DNA of 64,000 bases from Candidatus Krumholzibacteriota bacterium (GTDB lineage Bacteria > Krumholzibacteriota > Krumholzibacteriia > Krumholzibacteriales > WJIX01). This document shows, piece by piece, positions 56,235 through 64,000 of this stretch (the first letter of the stretch is position 1; every line of letters starts with the position of its first letter). The notes beneath the pieces were generated by a model. It had not been told where the DNA came from and made no database searches. It worked only from the letters and a program-made list of their open reading frames with translations. Location: NCBI GenBank assembly GCA_034520215.1, contig JAXHNR010000002.1:656642-720641 (forward strand). Direction: 5' to 3'. The position numbers were made by a program, and so were the translations under genes.

Positions 56235-56822
56235 ATGCAAACAAGTAAATTTATGGATAAGCGTAAACAGACATCCGTATCAAAGAAAGACATATCGCCC
56301 CTGCTCTGGGGATTGGCGTTCGGTATTGCGTTCGGCTTTTTGCTTCAGAAAGGCGGCGCGACAAAATATGACGTGATTGTCGGGCAGCTGCTGCTTACCG
56401 ATTTCACCGTCATAAAAATCATGCTTTCCGCTGTTTTGATCGGAATGATTGGTATCCATGCGATGAAGACCCTGGGCTGGGTGAAACTTTATCCCAAATC
56501 AGGCTCTGCGGGCAAGAACATTATAGGCGGATTGATTTTTGGGGTAGGCTTTGCGGTATTGGGCTATTGTCCCGGTACCATTGCGGGCGCTATCGGTAAC
56601 GGCGCGCTGGACGCCCTGGTCGGAGGACTGGCGGGAATTTTAATCGGTTCCGGCCTTTTTGCCGCACTTTATCCGCGGCTTAGTCAGAGCATTATGATGA
56701 AAGGCGATTTTGGCGACCTGACCTTCCCGCGCTTGTTCAAAGTCAATGATTGGGTGATCGTCATTCCCGCCGCAGCACTCATTATTATCGTGCTGTATTG
56801 GCTCGAACGGGCCGGTTTGTAA
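56235..56822 (+). CDS. YeeE/YedE-family membrane protein, second half
   Basis: A protein of 195 residues with about five membrane segments and GLIFGVGFAVLGYCPGTIAG near residues 96-115, the second conserved cysteine motif of the YeeE/YedE family. Paired halves are common in two-gene versions of this transporter, encoded beside rhodaneses and persulfide dioxygenases. Together with the first half it would form a pseudo-symmetric channel for thiosulfate or another sulfane sulfur species. A 45-residue charged start precedes the first helix. Confidence 0.85.
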   Translation: MQTSKFMDKRKQTSVSKKDISPLLWGLAFGIAFGFLLQKGGATKYDVIVGQLLLTDFTVIKIMLSAVLIGMIGIHAMKTLGWVKLYPKSGSAGKNIIGGLIFGVGFAVLGYCPGTIAGAIGNGALDALVGGLAGILIGSGLFAALYPRLSQSIMMKGDFGDLTFPRLFKVNDWVIVIPAAALIIIVLYWLERAGL

Positions 56823-56940
56823 CATCTATGAGGGAAAAACCAATACTCCCGGTGTACTGCATAACACCTGGTTAGATATATTTAAAAAAATGGATAAGAG
56901 AACGAGAGAAAAACGGAACCCTCAGGATTTAAATATGATT

Positions 56941-56997
56941 ATAGGGCGGTGAGAAAGACGAGTAGCTATCCGGTTTCCTCGTATCTCACCGCCCTAT
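56941..56997. terminator. Long inverted repeat between convergent transcription units
   Basis: ATAGGGCGGTGAGA (56941-56954) and TCTCACCGCCCTAT (56984-56997) are perfect inverted copies, with an inner ACGAG/CTCGT pair extending the stem. It lies between the end of the YeeE/YedE gene and the end of the minus-strand secreted-protein gene, the place for a bidirectional terminator. No long T-run follows on either strand, so the mechanism is uncertain. Confidence 0.55.
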
Positions 56998-57024
56998 CTG
57001 TCCGATTTACAGCGATTCGAGCGT

Positions 57025-57744
57025 TTATCTGTAGAGCTGTTTTACAGCTCCCCATGTGGATTCTTCTGCAGCGACCGCTCCGCAGGTAATAGAAGCGTCG
57101 ATGCAGCAGGCGTCGAAAAGCTCGCCGTCGGTTGCTCCGCATAGAAAATCGGGATAGTCAGCGGGTTTTGGTTCTCCGCTGGTGCTTTCCCAGACCATCA
57201 GCGCGTTTGAGATAACAAAGTCGAGCGCGCAGTCGTAGCAATCCATCTCGTCGAAGTTTCCAGTGAAGTAAACGTTGGATGTTTTTCCGACGGGCTGTCC
57301 TCCTTCGTAGCTGACTCTGGTGCTTACGTTGTAATAGTTCAGATAACCCGTATAGTCCATCGAGCCGTCGCCCCACGGACCGGTGGAGGCCAGCCAGAAG
57401 TAGCCGCCCGTGTAATTCGTCGAGTAGTCGATCCAGCCGTTTCCGTTTTCGTCAAAGTATCTCGCGGTTTCCACAGCGCCGTTTTCGTCTATCTCCATTC
57501 CCCAGACGTGCCACTGGGTCATGAGTGTTGAGCCGTCCCAGGATTGAGCGTCCTGAGTGTTTCCCGGGTATCCGGGGCCCATTCCGGCGCAGTTTGCCTC
57601 TGAGACGCGTCCTCCCAGAAGATCTCCTCCATTGGTGGTATAATTTCCGTCAGGATTATTCGCGCCTTCGCAGTCCTGGGCCAAAACGGGCCAGGCGAAT
57701 AACAGTGTCAAAGCAATAATGAACGTCATTTTCAAAAATTTCAT
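57025..57744 (-). CDS. Secreted protein with C-terminal W-G-x-x-K-x-x-Y tail
   Basis: A protein of 239 residues with a signal peptide ending PVLAQ and a strong GGAGGGG ribosome site. The mature part is rich in G, D, N, Y and W with DENGNGWIDYSTN-like turns that resemble calcium-binding loops, and has paired cysteines (MDCYDCALDF; FDACCIDASITCG). It matches no family I can name. The last residues, EESTWGAVKQLYR, resemble the end of the next protein, which ends in ENTSWGRLKSSYIK. The conserved W-G-x-x-K-x-x-Y at the extreme C-terminus suggests a sorting or anchoring signal. First in position but last transcribed of the minus-strand secreted set. Confidence 0.6.
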   Translation of the reverse strand: MKFLKMTFIIALTLLFAWPVLAQDCEGANNPDGNYTTNGGDLLGGRVSEANCAGMGPGYPGNTQDAQSWDGSTLMTQWHVWGMEIDENGAVETARYFDENGNGWIDYSTNYTGGYFWLASTGPWGDGSMDYTGYLNYYNVSTRVSYEGGQPVGKTSNVYFTGNFDEMDCYDCALDFVISNALMVWESTSGEPKPADYPDFLCGATDGELFDACCIDASITCGAVAAEESTWGAVKQLYR

Positions 57745-57816
57745 TTTACCCCTCCGATTTTTTTGAATCCAGTTCCTTTACGTAATTTACGTTAACAATT
57801 TAAATTATCTCTTTTA

Positions 57817-57827
57817 ATCACCTCCTT
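57817..57827 (-). promoter_or_regulatory. Orphan perfect Shine-Dalgarno sequence
   Basis: On the minus strand AAGGAGGTGAT matches the full anti-Shine-Dalgarno end of 16S rRNA, yet no start codon with an open frame follows within normal spacing; the next gene begins 83 bases further on. It could be left from a lost short gene, or regulate the secreted-protein gene as a ribosome standby site. Confidence 0.35.
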
Positions 57828-57871
57828 GCCTGGTTCTTCAAAAGTACTCCGTCAAAGAATAAACCCTCATC

Positions 57872-58420
57872 CTATTTTATATAACTAGACTTCAATCTTC
57901 CCCAAGAGGTATTTTCAGCCCCTATCTCTGTGATAATCGAGACCTCCCCCCCTTTGGCATCGTGCCCTATACCATCATTATTGCCGTCCCTCAGGTCGGA
58001 ATAAGTAATTCCTATGTTTGTAGTACCTGACTTTAAGGCTTTAAAACTGATGGATAATAAATCCCCTGGCGTCTCAATCTCGGCACCCAGTATCGCTCCA
58101 CTTACCGACATTATATCACAGGACGGCTCAATTTGCCAATAAAAAAAGGTTTCTTCTCCTGAACCTGAAGGAAGCTCACCCTCGGAGCAGCCGGTAATCT
58201 CAAGATATTCCGGATCGAATAAAAGTCTAACGTCATAGCCCATAAAATCTAATGTATCCGGACCGGCGTGGACTTTTATTTCGAATTCGCAGTTTATGTC
58301 CACCTGTGTGGTGTCCGGCTGTATCGAGAGTGTCAATCCAGCCCTGACCGCGAGGGGGGTTCCGAGGAAGATTGCTAATATAACCGATGCTAATAATAAT
58401 TGCTTTATGTCGAACTTCAT
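57872..58420 (-). CDS. Secreted cohesin-like-domain protein with W-G tail
   Basis: A protein of 182 residues starting at ATG 58420 with GGAG six bases upstream. The signal peptide is followed by a single cohesin-like domain: LSIQPDTTQVDINCEFEIKV, MGYDVRLLFDPEYLEITGC, GDLLSISFKAL and TNIGITYSDLRDGNNDGI, with two cysteines. Cohesin folds bind dockerins in cellulosomes, and similar domains occur in FCB secreted proteins without cellulosomes. The end ENTSWGRLKSSYIK shares a W-G-x-x-K-x-x-Y pattern with the neighbouring secreted protein. It lies 17 bases after the next gene's stop, so it is co-transcribed. Confidence 0.68.
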   Translation of the reverse strand: MKFDIKQLLLASVILAIFLGTPLAVRAGLTLSIQPDTTQVDINCEFEIKVHAGPDTLDFMGYDVRLLFDPEYLEITGCSEGELPSGSGEETFFYWQIEPSCDIMSVSGAILGAEIETPGDLLSISFKALKSGTTNIGITYSDLRDGNNDGIGHDAKGGEVSIITEIGAENTSWGRLKSSYIK

Positions 58421-58437
58421 CGAAACTCCAATCATTG

Positions 58438-59307
58438 TTATCTAACCAAAATCAGCTTTTGAGTAAAAAGAGCGCCGTCGGCCTTCAAGGCAGCGATATA
58501 AAGGCCTGCTGATACGATTTTTCCACTGTTATCTTTTCCTTTCCAGACGAATTCATTTTTTCCTCTGTTAAGCCTTCCCCTGTAAAGGTCCCTGATGATT
58601 CTTCCAGAAGGCGAATAGATCCTAAGCTCTCCGGATGACGCTAAAGGGTTTTCCCCGTCCGAATTTTGGAAGGTAATCCTGGTAAGAGGATTAAAAGGAT
58701 TGGGCCTGCATGTGAAGCTGCCGGTCGGGAAGATTATTTTATCTACTCCGGTGACTTCTCCAATATAGATATCGACGGGAATTCCGGGAACCGTGCCGAC
58801 AGGGTCCCGGTCAATATCATGTAGCGTGGCGGAATCGACTTCCGCCCATGACCAACCATCCGACTTTCCCTCGAAGACCAATTCGAACAGCTCTCCCGGC
58901 GCCAGAATGTAGCTCCGGTATCCCAGCACGCAGTTGCTGACCATCACTCTGCCCGGGTAGAGAACCTCCCAATCGAAGAAAGTTGAAAAAGAGGTTTCAC
59001 TGTATAACGCTCCCTCCCCCGCAGAGACGATTTCCAGCATAGTACTGTCGTAAGTAATCTCGCAATACGCGCAGCTGAGAGAATCAGTTCCCTGATCCAC
59101 CATCACGCTGAGAGTGCATCTTTCACCCTGTAGTATACGGGAAGAATCGGGCAGGAGGTAGACGGTCGAACTGGAAGATTCCGCTGGGCCGCTGACAATG
59201 CTGCCACATTCCGCGTCCGGGAAACTGTATGCTGTAACCAAAAACAACGTTCCAAACACCAGCGAGAGGCCGAATAACCGGAATCTGATTTTAATACTCG
59301 AGTTCAT
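58438..59307 (-). CDS. Secreted cohesin-like protein with T9SS-type C-terminal domain
   Basis: A 289-residue protein with a signal peptide, a cohesin-like domain (about 45-180; LLPDSSRILQGERCTLSVMV, CAYCEITYDSTMLEIVSAG, LFELVFEGKSDGWSWAEV) and a FlgD-Ig/T9SS type A C-terminal domain: RPNPFNPLTRITF near 212, then ELRIYSPSGRIIRDL, FVWKGKDNSGKIVSAGLYIA and LTQKLILVR-like ending. Such C-terminal domains direct export through the type IX system and are cut off and replaced by an anchor. The client status fits the SprA-like gene at 6.8 kb. A GGAAGAAGAAC ribosome site precedes the start. Confidence 0.8.
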   Translation of the reverse strand: MNSSIKIRFRLFGLSLVFGTLFLVTAYSFPDAECGSIVSGPAESSSSTVYLLPDSSRILQGERCTLSVMVDQGTDSLSCAYCEITYDSTMLEIVSAGEGALYSETSFSTFFDWEVLYPGRVMVSNCVLGYRSYILAPGELFELVFEGKSDGWSWAEVDSATLHDIDRDPVGTVPGIPVDIYIGEVTGVDKIIFPTGSFTCRPNPFNPLTRITFQNSDGENPLASSGELRIYSPSGRIIRDLYRGRLNRGKNEFVWKGKDNSGKIVSAGLYIAALKADGALFTQKLILVR

Positions 59308-59377
59308 GTTCTTCTTCCCTGGTTTAAACAGAGCGGGGACAACGACGAGCGCCCCCGCTCCTGACTTCCCCTCCGTA

Positions 59378-62300
59378 TTAACGAAGAAGAATCATCTTTC
59401 TGGTGGCCGAGAAGCCGCTGCTGTCGATTCTGTAGAAGTACACTCCGCTTGGTACGGATTCATTTCTGTTATTGAGTCCGTTCCATTCTATGGTGTGCCT
59501 TCCAGCGGTTCTGATTTCATCCACCAGAGTTTTGATAAGCCGTCCGTTCACGTCAAAGATCCTCAGGTTGACCCTTCCGGCCCTTACGATATCAAAGGTT
59601 ACTGAAGTAACCGGGTTGAACGGATTGGGATAATTCTGCATCAGGGCGTTAGAGGTGGGCATGAACGGAGCCTCGAATTCTCCTTCAAGTTCCACATGTG
59701 TGCCCCTGTTCTCCAGGTCTCTTAGATCCGCGCTCAGCATCTTCAGTGAAGCCGAACCGCCCGATACCACGACCCTGGCTACTTCGCCCGACTGGCTGAT
59801 GGGAAGGTTTATTCCCAATGCCGCCGCGTCTATTTCGACAGAGCCGTTGTCTGTTCTCATGGTTCCAAAGAAAAGATCATTGCCGCCTTCAAAGATCTCA
59901 CCTCTCTGGACGCTCAGAATCCTGCCTCCGTCTCCAGAGCTTAAATGGATGCTGAAGCCCTTGAGAGTCTCGGCGTCATTGTCGATTCTAAGCGACAGTA
60001 CCGTTCCATTCTGGTCAGAGTCTTGCTTCTCAAGGCTGAAGGCAACCTTACTCTCCAGAGGTTCGGGAATGGTCCCGGCCAGGAGCCTGGTGCTACCCAG
60101 GGCGTCCACCTTGCCGTAGATCATGGCGAAGATCATCAGATCCTCGAAATCAACCACATCATCCGGAAGAGGGATTCCGTAACTGGAATTGTCATAGGTG
60201 GGACCGAAGTCACACTCATTGTTCCAGCCGGGATCTCCATCCGATTCCCCGAAAGCCGGTGAGAAATCGACCAGGTCGGTATAATTAACATAGCCGTCAT
60301 AGGGCGAGGCTACATCGCCGAGCCAGTAGCTGGTAGCCCTGTCGGAGCCGTCGGCGTCATAGGCTGAATAGTTACCGGCCAGGTCATAGCTTAAACCGGT
60401 ATAGTAGTAAATGTCTCTTCCCGCCGTTACGGAGTTGTCATACGCTTCAGCGGAAGTTTGAGCGATTAAAACACCTTCTGTCTCATCGGCAGGGTAGTTG
60501 GGCGCGGTGATGTACTCGGGATAATCTCCCCACGCAGCCCTTCTGAGCTCAACGCCGACGAAGGTAGCGTCGCCGGTAGGATTGGTCCAGGACAAGTGGA
60601 CCTTGTTGTTACCCGGCGCGGCCGCGAATGCGGTTGGCGGTTCGGGAGGAGTAGTGTCCTTGTTGAACTGCCAGCTGTAGGTGTCCGGAGTACTCTCGCC
60701 GTTCCAGTTGCCGGCGTCGTCAGCCACCCTGAAGTATACGGTGTGGCTTCCCTCGCTCAGCCCGGAGAATCCGGGGAGGGTCCATCCGTCATCATTCCAT
60801 TCGGTAGCGTCAATGCCGCTGAATATGGTGGTCCAGCTGCCGCCATCTATCTGATACTCGGCAACGTCGAGGTTTACGTCGTCATCGAAGCCGAAGTTGC
60901 TGAAAACCGGAGCGGAGTTGTACCAGCCGCCTTCCGCTTCAGCTATCGTTTCCATGGTGGGAACGGTGCAGTCTACCTGTACGGAAGCCCCTTCTGTTGA
61001 AGCGGACATGTCGTTGTTGTCCAGGTCTCTCACTTTCACACCTGTAATGGTTATAGCGCTGGTTCCTTCCGCCACCGGAGTAAGTTCAACACTGAAAAGG
61101 TCACCGCTGCCGGTTGCTCCGGTATCTCCGCCCAGAATAGCGCAGTTGGCAGTGTAAGCTCCGCCGCCTTCATCAGTGGCGTAGAAACTGCCGTCGCCGA
61201 AAGAATCCAGAAAGGAGCCCTCCACTATATCAGTGCCGTCGTCCTGTACCGTCACTACCGCCGGATCTATGGTGAATGTCACCTCATAGCCGCGTACCTC
61301 TTTGGGCACGTCAGTCCCGTCATAGAGGAATGTGAAGGTCAGCGGATCGGAACAGGTGGTTACCGCATAGACGGGGGATACGCTGATTCCCGGCTCGATA
61401 AACGGATCGAACAGAATGCGGTCGCTTACCTCGTCTCCAAGCCCGTCCGAATTGAGTGTGGGGTGATAAGGCCCGCTGGAATGCCCCCACCAGTTGTTGG
61501 TGGCGTCCACTGTGATATAGTCGACATTGGAGAACATTCCCATGGTGTTGCCGCTGATATTATTATAATGGGCGTCACCGCTGGCGAAAAGTCCCGTCCC
61601 GCAGCCGCTCTGGCAGGACCAGAACTCTATTCCGGTACCGAATCCGGTTACCGTGTTGCTGTCCGCCACCGCTGTGATATTGTCCGCGTCGTAGCCGGCT
61701 TCCAGGGATACGCCGTAAGTATCGGTGTTATCCGTTCCGCTGAACACTATAACATTGGAGTTTACGGTGGAATTGACATCCGCCGCGGCAGCGCTGTAGA
61801 TCTCTCTCGAGCTGCCCAGAGCGCCGTCTTCCCCGCTGAATGGTGACGGCACCAGATGCGGAGGATCCGCGGTCACCACTCCGTAGGCGTATACTCCGAT
61901 CTTCTCGATGGTCAGGTCGTTCTCGCGGACAGGGCCTCTGCCGAAGTAGTGGTAGATTGCCATGTGGGCGCCGGTGATGGTGTTACCGGTTACCTCAGCA
62001 TCGCCTAAATAATTAAGAATGCTAGTCGCGCACCATTTGGTGGCCGCCGCTGTATTATCATAAGCTATTCCGGATATCTCGTTTCCGGATATGGTACCGG
62101 TTATCATTTCACCGTAAAGCTGAATCCCGTTCTGTGCCGTGACATCGGTCGCTCCCGCTCCGGTGATAACGTTTCCGGCAACCTCCACGGTCAGTTCCGT
62201 GGTGGAGGAAGCGTTAAGGGCCACGGCGTTCTTCTGGAATCCTGTAAAGGTGCTGCTGTACAGGCCGAATTCACGGGCTACCGAATCTTCATTGTACAGA

Positions 62301-63706
62301 TACATGGCCACGCCGTGCTGGGCTCCGCTGAAGGGCGTGTCCTTTACGTCCTTGAATTCTACTTCGTTGACGTATCCACCGGCATTGTGATAGCCCACAC
62401 CGATAAAGTTGTTATTGCTATTTCCCCTGCCGGCTCCGTCGACTACCAGGCCGTCTATGATCACCTCATCCGCGTCGTGGGCATAGACGATAGGGTAATT
62501 ATCGCCGCTGGTGGTAAAAAACTGGGTAAGTGTTTCTGGGGAAACAATAACGGTATTGGAATAATTTCCATACATTCGAAGCGATTTGTCGATCTCCACC
62601 TGTTCTTCATAGGTGCCCGCACCGCTGTATATGGCGATCCACACCAGCGACTTATAGGAACTTACCGGCACCGCGTCCACGGCTTCCTGAATGGTGTCAT
62701 ACCATTCGGCCCAGTGGGCCGTGGGGTTTCCCTTGACTATGAAGTCAAGCCGGACATCGTCGCCGTCGATATCGAAAAAGGTGTTTCCCGACAGCGACAC
62801 AGTCGAGTTTCCCACCATGATTCCGTATCCACAGTTATGGATGTCGTTATTGGTGACCGACGGGGTTCCTCCGTTCCACAGGTCCATTCCCGATGAGGCC
62901 CAGTTGGTCTGGTTGGCCCCCGAAAGGCAGTCATAGATATGGTTTCCCGTGATTGTGGGATTTCCGTAGTAACAGGATATTCCATAGTTGATCCGGTCGG
63001 GGTCGGCGCCTCCCAGGCCGGTTACGGTGTTTCCGGATATGACGCCGGTATCGTTGTTGAGGATGTTCTCATCCCTGGTATAGATACCGATCCGGCCGAA
63101 TCCGTAAATATCGTTATTGGTTACGTAGATCTGGCTGTCCTCTCTCCGCACCGCCAGGCCGGCGGCACCCGGATAAGCGATATTCTTGATCTCATTGTCA
63201 TGGATATCTCCGTCCGTACCGCTGTCGGCGTAGACGCCGTACTGTATATCCTTCCCGGTACCGTCGACGGTGAATCCGGAGAAATCGACCGTGGCGGAGC
63301 CGGTTATGTGCACGATGTGAGTAGTAACAGCTGTCGTCCCGGTTATTATGGAAAGTCCTGAGCCCGCTCCCTGAATGGTCAGGTCCTTGCCGTTGACGGT
63401 GATCGCTTCCGGGTACGTTCCTGAGGCAACCACTATCACGTCGCCCGACAGGGCGACGTCTACGGCCGCCTGTATGGTGGCGTAATCGCCCGGCACATTA
63501 AGTGTCGCCGCGACGATGCCGGTTGGAGCCCGTTGAATCGACTTATCGGAAGGACTCTGGCTAGTGAGCATTTGACTTTCCGATAAGAATGGCTCTGCTG
63601 GTTTCGGTTTCTCCGCGTTATCTTCACCGCTGGCCGCGAGGCAGGGTGAGAGTGGCAAGGCGATGAGAAAAAAGAGAAGTGCAAACATTGTTCGTCGATA
63701 ATTCAT
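59378..63706 (-). CDS. Giant secreted beta-helix protein with cohesin-like, dockerin-like and T9SS C-terminal domains
   Basis: A 1442-residue secreted protein. After the signal peptide come right-handed beta-helix repeats (about 60-760; DFSGFTVDGTGKDIQYGVYA, NTVTGLGG-type turns), a cohesin-like domain (about 775-905), an Ig/FN3-like pair (to about 1130), a dockerin-like double motif (GDVASPYDGYVNYTDLVDF near 1132 and DDVVDFEDLMIFAMIYG near 1175), a second cohesin-like part (about 1200-1340), and a T9SS type A C-terminal domain (NYPNPFNPVTSVTF near 1355; VYFYRIDSSGFSATRKMILLR end). It probably binds or degrades a polysaccharide at the surface; no catalytic triad of a lyase is obvious. AGGAGGGGAC precedes the ATG. 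Confidence 0.85.
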   Translation of the reverse strand: MNYRRTMFALLFFLIALPLSPCLAASGEDNAEKPKPAEPFLSESQMLTSQSPSDKSIQRAPTGIVAATLNVPGDYATIQAAVDVALSGDVIVVASGTYPEAITVNGKDLTIQGAGSGLSIITGTTAVTTHIVHITGSATVDFSGFTVDGTGKDIQYGVYADSGTDGDIHDNEIKNIAYPGAAGLAVRREDSQIYVTNNDIYGFGRIGIYTRDENILNNDTGVISGNTVTGLGGADPDRINYGISCYYGNPTITGNHIYDCLSGANQTNWASSGMDLWNGGTPSVTNNDIHNCGYGIMVGNSTVSLSGNTFFDIDGDDVRLDFIVKGNPTAHWAEWYDTIQEAVDAVPVSSYKSLVWIAIYSGAGTYEEQVEIDKSLRMYGNYSNTVIVSPETLTQFFTTSGDNYPIVYAHDADEVIIDGLVVDGAGRGNSNNNFIGVGYHNAGGYVNEVEFKDVKDTPFSGAQHGVAMYLYNEDSVAREFGLYSSTFTGFQKNAVALNASSTTELTVEVAGNVITGAGATDVTAQNGIQLYGEMITGTISGNEISGIAYDNTAAATKWCATSILNYLGDAEVTGNTITGAHMAIYHYFGRGPVRENDLTIEKIGVYAYGVVTADPPHLVPSPFSGEDGALGSSREIYSAAAADVNSTVNSNVIVFSGTDNTDTYGVSLEAGYDADNITAVADSNTVTGFGTGIEFWSCQSGCGTGLFASGDAHYNNISGNTMGMFSNVDYITVDATNNWWGHSSGPYHPTLNSDGLGDEVSDRILFDPFIEPGISVSPVYAVTTCSDPLTFTFLYDGTDVPKEVRGYEVTFTIDPAVVTVQDDGTDIVEGSFLDSFGDGSFYATDEGGGAYTANCAILGGDTGATGSGDLFSVELTPVAEGTSAITITGVKVRDLDNNDMSASTEGASVQVDCTVPTMETIAEAEGGWYNSAPVFSNFGFDDDVNLDVAEYQIDGGSWTTIFSGIDATEWNDDGWTLPGFSGLSEGSHTVYFRVADDAGNWNGESTPDTYSWQFNKDTTPPEPPTAFAAAPGNNKVHLSWTNPTGDATFVGVELRRAAWGDYPEYITAPNYPADETEGVLIAQTSAEAYDNSVTAGRDIYYYTGLSYDLAGNYSAYDADGSDRATSYWLGDVASPYDGYVNYTDLVDFSPAFGESDGDPGWNNECDFGPTYDNSSYGIPLPDDVVDFEDLMIFAMIYGKVDALGSTRLLAGTIPEPLESKVAFSLEKQDSDQNGTVLSLRIDNDAETLKGFSIHLSSGDGGRILSVQRGEIFEGGNDLFFGTMRTDNGSVEIDAAALGINLPISQSGEVARVVVSGGSASLKMLSADLRDLENRGTHVELEGEFEAPFMPTSNALMQNYPNPFNPVTSVTFDIVRAGRVNLRIFDVNGRLIKTLVDEIRTAGRHTIEWNGLNNRNESVPSGVYFYRIDSSGFSATRKMILLR

Positions 63707-64000
63707 AGTCCCCTCCTAAATGATATTGGATATTGGTCTTTTTTGATTTCATAGTTGCGAGTATTCTACAAATATTTTTCGATCTGAAGGAATCATGGTG
63801 GTTTCAGAATCATGGCACACTCCTTCCACAAGGGAAGCATATAATGACACCCAACTCTGAATTTATTATGGAAATCGAAAAATCCGCTGAAGATTTTATG
63901 GAAAAAAAAGAAAAAATCCTCTTACCCCCTTATAACAGACGAACCGGCGAGTGGCTCTTACGATTCTTCTTTTTATTAGCCTAGATTCTATTGAATGCCC
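63707..64000. other. Window end: upstream region of the giant secreted-protein gene
   Basis: AT-rich. The first half should carry the minus-strand promoter of the giant secreted-protein gene. A short plus-strand frame from ATG 63844 to 63984 (46 codons, MTPNSEFIMEIEKSAEDF...) has AAGGGA nine bases before it; it is possible as a small protein but unsupported by any recognised family. Confidence 0.35.

Noticed and set aside
60596-62936. Several plus-strand frames opposite the giant secreted protein
   Set aside because: They are by-products of the biased composition of the beta-helix repeats.
62000-63600. Possible tandem DNA repeats in the giant secreted-protein gene
   Set aside because: The repetition is at protein level (beta-helix turns); the DNA units diverge too much to be tandem repeats or a CRISPR-like array.
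57872-63706. A true cellulosome
   Set aside because: Cohesin- and dockerin-like modules are present, but there is no recognisable glycoside hydrolase or multi-cohesin scaffoldin in the window, and these modules are common in secreted proteins of FCB bacteria.

Overview
The window reads as chromosome of a Gram-negative bacterium of the FCB (Fibrobacteres-Chlorobi-Bacteroidetes) superphylum, probably one of the little-cultivated phyla rather than Bacteroidetes proper. The signs are a SprA-like giant outer-membrane protein, a GWxTD-domain protein, secreted proteins ending in type IX (T9SS type A / FlgD-Ig-like) C-terminal domains, cohesin- and dockerin-like modules in secreted proteins, and an LptF/LptG pair. 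The phylum cannot be fixed from this sequence alone (Krumholzibacteriota, Eisenbacteria, Latescibacterota and Zixibacteria-like lineages all seem possible).

Layout. 1-1.9 kb: end of metK and ahcY (methyl cycle). 1.9-6.5 kb, minus strand: a GWxTD secreted protein and lptF-lptG. 6.8-14 kb: sprA-like gene overlapping an M28/glutaminyl-cyclase-like lipoprotein. 14.4-26.6 kb: a classical translation/RNA operon (rimP-nusA-infB-DUF503-rbfA-nrnA-truB-ribF, then rpsO-pnp-dut-polysaccharide deacetylase). 26.7-32.3 kb: a DUF4388 protein, TPR membrane proteins and asnS. 32.3-35 kb: a gene-poor, AT-rich accessory stretch with a pyrimidine-dimer glycosylase-like gene and a frameshifted secreted-protein gene. 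35-45.6 kb: a beta-barrel protein, CGGC protein, cupin protein, a four-gene SPFH/zinc-ribbon membrane operon, an Rrf2 regulator with ferredoxin, a DUF4197 lipoprotein, an AsmA-like protein and an MltB-like transglycosylase. 45.9-51.8 kb: tautomerase-tamB-tamA. 52.4-56.8 kb: sulfur cluster (SLC13 permease, CstB-like persulfide dioxygenase/rhodanese, two YeeE/YedE halves). 57-63.7 kb, minus strand: four secreted proteins, two with T9SS C-terminal domains and two sharing a different C-terminal W-G-x-x-K-x-x-Y motif.

The two most unusual signals are not genes. (1) An intergenic repeat family (three full copies near 3.7, 14.1 and 34.6 kb and a half copy at 22.3 kb) folds as a long closing stem around three hairpins. 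The hairpins change sequence between copies while staying paired, which points to selection on structure. (2) The short shared tail of two neighbouring secreted proteins looks like a sorting signal distinct from the T9SS domains next door. The SPFH/zinc-ribbon operon resembles in outline the Bacillus ydjFGHI envelope-stress genes and is the best candidate here for a poorly described protein system.

Coding density is high. By eye, 36-52 kb is richer in G+C than 0-31 kb. No rRNA, tRNA, CRISPR array or transposase gene was recognised.
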